Part shown: positions 59,632 to 62,434 of the stretch, piece by piece
How the letters are laid out: each line of letters begins with the position of its first letter
Position numbering within the stretch: the stretch's first letter is position 1
From: Herbiconiux oxytropis
GTDB lineage: Bacteria; Actinomycetota; Actinomycetes; Actinomycetales; Microbacteriaceae
Assembly (NCBI RefSeq): GCF_024979315.1
Contig: NZ_JANLCK010000015.1
Span: forward strand, 1-62,434
DNA: 62,434 nucleotides
Direction: 5' to 3'
Program-made: the position numbers and the translations under genes
Notes under the pieces: model-generated
Seen by the model: the letters and a program-made list of their open reading frames with translations, nothing else
The model's database searches: none
Told to the model about the DNA's origin: nothing

Positions 59632-60113
59632 ACCCGCGGCACGAGTTCGTCGACGAGCGAGCGGATGCGACGTTCGATGTCGTCACGGATGGCCTGGACC
59701 TCCTCGAGCGGCTTGCCCGCCGGGTCGTCGAGCTCCCAGTCCTCGTAGCGCTTGCCCGGGAAGATGGGGCACGCGTCGCCGCAGCCCATCGTGATGACCA
59801 CGTCGGCGGCGCGCACGGCATCCGGAGTCAGCAGCTTGGGGGAGTTCGCGGTGATGTCGATCCCCACCTCGGCCATCGCCGCCACGGCCACCGGGTTGAT
59901 GCCCTCGGCGGGCTCGCTGCCGGCGGATCGGGCCTCGACCCGCCCTTCACCGACGGATGCCAGGAACCCGGCCGCCATCTGCGAGCGCCCGGCATTGTGC
60001 ACGCAGACGAAGAGCACGATCGGTGCCTCCATCTCGGTGGAGGCGGGCGTGCCCGTCACGGGCTCGGAGGCGGCGGCGGAGGCGGCTGCGGAGGTGGCGT
60101 GGGGGTCGGTCAT
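59628..60113 (-). CDS. arsC: arsenate reductase (LMW-phosphatase fold)
   Basis: A 161-aa enzyme of the thioredoxin- or mycothiol-coupled ArsC group. An Ala-rich N-terminal extension (about 1-30) precedes the P-loop FVCVHNAGRSQ (Cys37, Arg43). Redox/acid motif TMGCGDACPIFPGKRYEDWELDDP near 108-131 (given here in part as GCGDACP and DWELDDP). It reduces arsenate to arsenite. It is first in an arsC-chrA unit. Confidence 0.9.
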   Translation of the reverse strand: MTDPHATSAAASAAASEPVTGTPASTEMEAPIVLFVCVHNAGRSQMAAGFLASVGEGRVEARSAGSEPAEGINPVAVAAMAEVGIDITANSPKLLTPDAVRAADVVITMGCGDACPIFPGKRYEDWELDDPAGKPLEEVQAIRDDIERRIRSLVDELVPRV

Positions 60114-60119
60114 GCCGGG

Positions 60120-60125
60120 ATCGTA
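60120..60125 (-). promoter_or_regulatory. arsC -10 element
   Basis: Minus-strand TACGAT ends 6 bases before the ATG at 60113. Confidence 0.6.
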
Positions 60126-60185
60126 CCGTGTGCGCGTGAACGGCTCGGGTGGCGAAGTGCTGTGCTGGGCGCGTGCGCCGACTGC

Positions 60186-60191
60186 CAGGAT
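60186..60191 (+). promoter_or_regulatory. -10-like element of SMR pair
   Basis: CAGGAT ends 6 bases before the ATG at 60198. Confidence 0.45.
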
Positions 60192-60197
60192 GGACGG

Positions 60198-60575
60198 ATG
60201 AGGAAGTGGGTGCTGCTCGCCGGCGCGATCGTGACCGAGGTGTCGGCGTCGCTGTCGTTGAAGGCGGCGCTCGAGCATCCGGCGTGGTTCGTGGTCGTGG
60301 GGGTGGGGTACGCGTCGGCGTTCGTGCTGCTCGCGTTCGTGCTGCGGGCCGGGATGCCGCTCGGGGTGGCCTATGGGGTGTGGGGAGCACTCGGGGTGGC
60401 GCTCACGGCGGGGCTCGCCGCACTGCTGTTCGGCGAGACGCTGACGCCCGTCATGCTCGCGGGCATCGCGATGGTGATGGCCGGGGTGCTGGCGGTGGAG
60501 ATCGGATCGCAGCGTGCGGCCAGCACGAAGGCGGATGCGGCCGCACCCGGCCGCTCGGGCGGAGCAGTGCGCTGA
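60198..60575 (+). CDS. SMR-family efflux subunit 1
   Basis: A 125-aa four-span small multidrug-resistance protein. Conserved proton-binding Glu14 lies in AIVTEVSASLSLKAA; GVAYGVWGALGVALTAGLA near 56-74 is the dimer-interface region. A ~20-residue polar tail extends past the last span. Its stop overlaps the next start (TGATG), pointing to a heterodimer of the EbrAB type. Confidence 0.9.
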   Translation: MRKWVLLAGAIVTEVSASLSLKAALEHPAWFVVVGVGYASAFVLLAFVLRAGMPLGVAYGVWGALGVALTAGLAALLFGETLTPVMLAGIAMVMAGVLAVEIGSQRAASTKADAAAPGRSGGAVR

Positions 60576-60895
60576 TGGGGTGGGGCTGGGCGCTGCTGGC
60601 GGGCGCGATCCTGTTCGAGGTCGCGGGCACGCTGTCGTTGCGGATGGCGACGCACGGCAAGTCGATCTGGTACCTGCCGGTCGGGGTCTGCTACCTCGTC
60701 GCGTTCACCCTGCTCGCGCTCACGCTCGCGAGCGGGGTGCCGCTCGCGGCGGCCTACGGCACGTGGACCGCGGCGGGTGTGGCACTCACCGCGGTAGCCG
60801 GCCGCATCCTCTTCAAGGAGTCGCTGACCTGGCTGATGGGGTTCGGGATCGTGCTCATCGTGGGCGGCGTGCTGCTCATCGAGCTCGGGCACTGA
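60575..60895 (+). CDS. SMR-family efflux subunit 2
   Basis: A 106-aa four-span SMR protein, with Glu15 in AILFEVAGTLSLRMA and AAYGTWTAAGVALTAVAG near 59-76. It is about normal SMR length and lacks the tail of subunit 1. Paired SMR genes usually insert in opposite orientations to make one drug exporter. Confidence 0.9.
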   Translation: MGWGWALLAGAILFEVAGTLSLRMATHGKSIWYLPVGVCYLVAFTLLALTLASGVPLAAAYGTWTAAGVALTAVAGRILFKESLTWLMGFGIVLIVGGVLLIELGH

Positions 60896-60960
60896 GATGG
60901 GGCACTGAGGTGGGGTCGAATTCAACCCGCCCCACCCTGGCCCCCACCCTGGGCCCCATC
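60896..60960. terminator. nested hairpin between convergent SMR and aminotransferase genes
   Basis: Outer stem GATGGGGC (60896-60903) / GCCCCATC (60953-60960); inner stem GGTGGGG (60909-60915) / CCCCACC (60930-60936). It sits directly after the SMR2 stop. Confidence 0.6.
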
Positions 60961-60973
60961 CGCCTGACCTGAT

Positions 60974-62269
60974 TCAGAGCGTGGCGAGCGCCTCATCGAT
61001 GATCGCGAGGCCGCGCGTGGCCTCCTCCGCGGAGATGACGGCGGGCGGCACCACGTGCAGTCGGGTCTCGGCGATGAACGGCAGCAGCCCGCGGCCGAGC
61101 AGCTCGCCCTTCAGTCCGCCCATGGCGGCGGCGTCGAGGGGAGCGCGTGTGTCGCGATCGGCCACGAGCTCGATCGCCCAGAACACGCCGGTGCCGCGCA
61201 CCTCGCCCACGACCTCGTGCGAGTCGGCCAGTCTCCGGAGGGCCGGGCCGATGACATCCGCACCGATGGATCGGGCGTTCTCGACCACCCCCTCCTCGGC
61301 CATGGCGGTGAGGGTGCCCACGATGCTCGCGGCGGCGAGCGGATGGCCCGAGTAGGTGAGTCCGCCGGGGAAGACGCGCTCGTCGAAGTGGTGTGCGATG
61401 GCGGAGGGGATGAGCACTCCGCCCACCGGCACGTAGCCCGAGTTGACGCCCTTGGCGAAGGTGATGAGGTCGGGCACGACGTCGAAGGCGTCGAGGGCGA
61501 ACCATTCGCCGGTGCGACCGAACCCTGCCATGACCTCGTCGAGGATGAGGAGGATGCCGTGGCGGTCGGCGAGCGAGCGCACGCCCGCGAGATAGCCGGG
61601 CGGCGGAACGAGGATGCCGGCGGTGCCGGGGATGGTCTCGAGCAGGATGGCGGCGACGGTGTCGGCGCCCTCCGACTGGATGACGCGCTCGAGGTGGCGG
61701 AGGGCGCGCTCGCTCTCCTCCTCCGGGGTGGTGGCCCAGAAGTCGGAGCGATAGAGGTAGGGGCCGAAGGCGTGCACATGGCCGCGGGAGTACTCGTTGG
61801 GCATGCGGCGCCAGTCGCCGGTGGCCACGATCGCCGCGCCGGTGTTGCCGTGGTAGGAGCGGTAGTGCGAGATGACCTTGTCGCGGCCGGTCACGAGGCG
61901 GGCCATGCGGATGGCGTTCTCGTTGGCATCCGCACCGCCGTTGGTGAAGAAGACCTTCTCGAAGCCGGCGGGAGCCCGGTCGAGGATGAGCTGGGCGGCC
62001 TTCGCGCGCGTCTCGTTGGCGTGGGCGGGGGCGACGGTGGTGAGGAGTGCGGCCTGCTCCTGGATGGCGGCGATCACTGTGGGGTGCTGGTGGCCGATGT
62101 TGACGTTGACGAGCTGGCTGGAGAAGTCGAGGTACTCGGTGCCCTCGAAGTCCCAGACGGTGGTGCCGAGGCCGCCGGCGATGGCCAGGGGAGCGAGTGC
62201 CCCTTGGGCCGACCAGGAGTGGAAGACGGTGGAGCGGTCGGCGAGGCTGACGGAGTGGTTCGTGGTCAT
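60974..62269 (-). CDS. class III PLP-dependent aminotransferase
   Basis: A 431-aa fold-type I aminotransferase of the omega-amino acid group. It shows DFEGTEYLDFSSQLVNVNIGH near 40-60, FFTNGGADANENAIRMAR near 107-124, LILDEVMAGFGRTG near 242-255 and the PLP Lys in TFAKGVNSGYVPVGG near 272-286. It transfers amino groups from amines or omega-amino acids to pyruvate or a similar acceptor. No pathway partner lies in the window; the upstream gene is outside. Confidence 0.9.
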   Translation of the reverse strand: MTTNHSVSLADRSTVFHSWSAQGALAPLAIAGGLGTTVWDFEGTEYLDFSSQLVNVNIGHQHPTVIAAIQEQAALLTTVAPAHANETRAKAAQLILDRAPAGFEKVFFTNGGADANENAIRMARLVTGRDKVISHYRSYHGNTGAAIVATGDWRRMPNEYSRGHVHAFGPYLYRSDFWATTPEEESERALRHLERVIQSEGADTVAAILLETIPGTAGILVPPPGYLAGVRSLADRHGILLILDEVMAGFGRTGEWFALDAFDVVPDLITFAKGVNSGYVPVGGVLIPSAIAHHFDERVFPGGLTYSGHPLAAASIVGTLTAMAEEGVVENARSIGADVIGPALRRLADSHEVVGEVRGTGVFWAIELVADRDTRAPLDAAAMGGLKGELLGRGLLPFIAETRLHVVPPAVISAEEATRGLAIIDEALATL

Positions 62270-62434
62270 GGGACCAGTGTCGGGGCTCTCGACATGGCCC
62301 GTGCGTGCCGGATCGGCCAGAGGATGCGACGGGGATGGACGGAATGGCAGGGTGGCGGATGCGTCTTGGCCTGTCGACAGGGCTGCCGCGCGCTGCGCGC
62401 TTGCCTTCGAGGGTCGTGGTGCGGGTCACGAGGC
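62270..62434. promoter_or_regulatory. upstream region of the aminotransferase, window edge
   Basis: Minus-strand GACACT (62276-62281) ends 6 bases before the aminotransferase ATG. A 12-bp palindrome CCTGTCGACAGG lies about 100 bases upstream. No supported gene is seen before the window ends. Confidence 0.4.

Noticed and set aside
62293-62429. Minus-strand ORF start at the window edge
   Set aside because: It continues out of frame over the aminotransferase with low-complexity Arg/His content and has no independent support.

Overview
The window is a GC-rich (about 70% G+C) stretch of chromosome from an actinobacterium, most likely a member of the Microbacteriaceae. The basis is codon bias, frequent GTG and TTG starts, lineage-restricted families (DUF3073, a DUF7882-like protein, a sterol-carrier gene beside purD), mycobacterial-type LigD/Ku and a tipA-type regulator. 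The genus is inference. I see no rRNA, tRNA, CRISPR array, transposase or phage gene, and no gene-free stretch over 300 bases.

Layout. 1-7.9 kb: a stand-alone YidC-family insertase, an AraC regulator, a VOC protein, two alpha/beta hydrolases, purD-purC, a sterol-carrier protein and small genes. 7.9-11.6 kb: divergent ligD and ku for non-homologous end joining. 11.7-20.9 kb: a DMT transporter, an esterase, glyS, a Tat-exported phospholipase-C-like protein, an aldo/keto reductase, a PhzF protein, a tipA-type autoregulated MerR gene and an acetyltransferase. 21.0-27.8 kb: sugar system 1, an operon for a FrcBCA-like ABC importer, two adjacent ketose 3-epimerases and a FrcK-like kinase, facing a ROK regulator. 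27.9-45.6 kb: regulator/effector pairs, an alcohol dehydrogenase, a cell-wall-binding-repeat protein, dinB, an HhH-GPD protein, a YczE/MocR pair, dps, a split-barrel flavoprotein, an AI-2E transporter and an RND exporter. 45.6-53.7 kb: sugar system 2, a ROK regulator, a TIM-barrel isomerase, a Gfo/Idh/MocA oxidoreductase, a binding protein, a two-domain ABC ATPase, a permease and a short-chain dehydrogenase. 53.7-62.4 kb: DUF1304, a sugar-nucleotide-type epimerase, an aldo/keto reductase, MFS/GntR, chrA-arsC, an SMR pair and a class III aminotransferase.

The two sugar systems are the main metabolic content. In system 1 both epimerases keep every metal-binding and substrate-binding residue of the D-tagatose/D-psicose 3-epimerase family, which suggests import of a rare ketose, epimerisation and phosphorylation. 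System 2 pairs an NAD(P)-dependent sugar oxidoreductase with a TIM-barrel isomerase, as in oxidation-based glycoside or polyol pathways. Each has its own ROK gene, an AT-rich inverted repeat in its promoter region, and a strong hairpin directly after the binding-protein gene.

Non-coding signals recur. More than twenty genes have a TANNNT-like -10 hexamer ending five to seven bases before the start codon, which predicts leaderless mRNAs and fixes many starts. Two long inverted repeats, 33 kb apart, have arms that largely differ but exactly 40-base loops with a conserved core. The tipA-type gene keeps both the long-spacer MerR promoter with an operator in the spacer and an internal ribosome-binding site for a short form.
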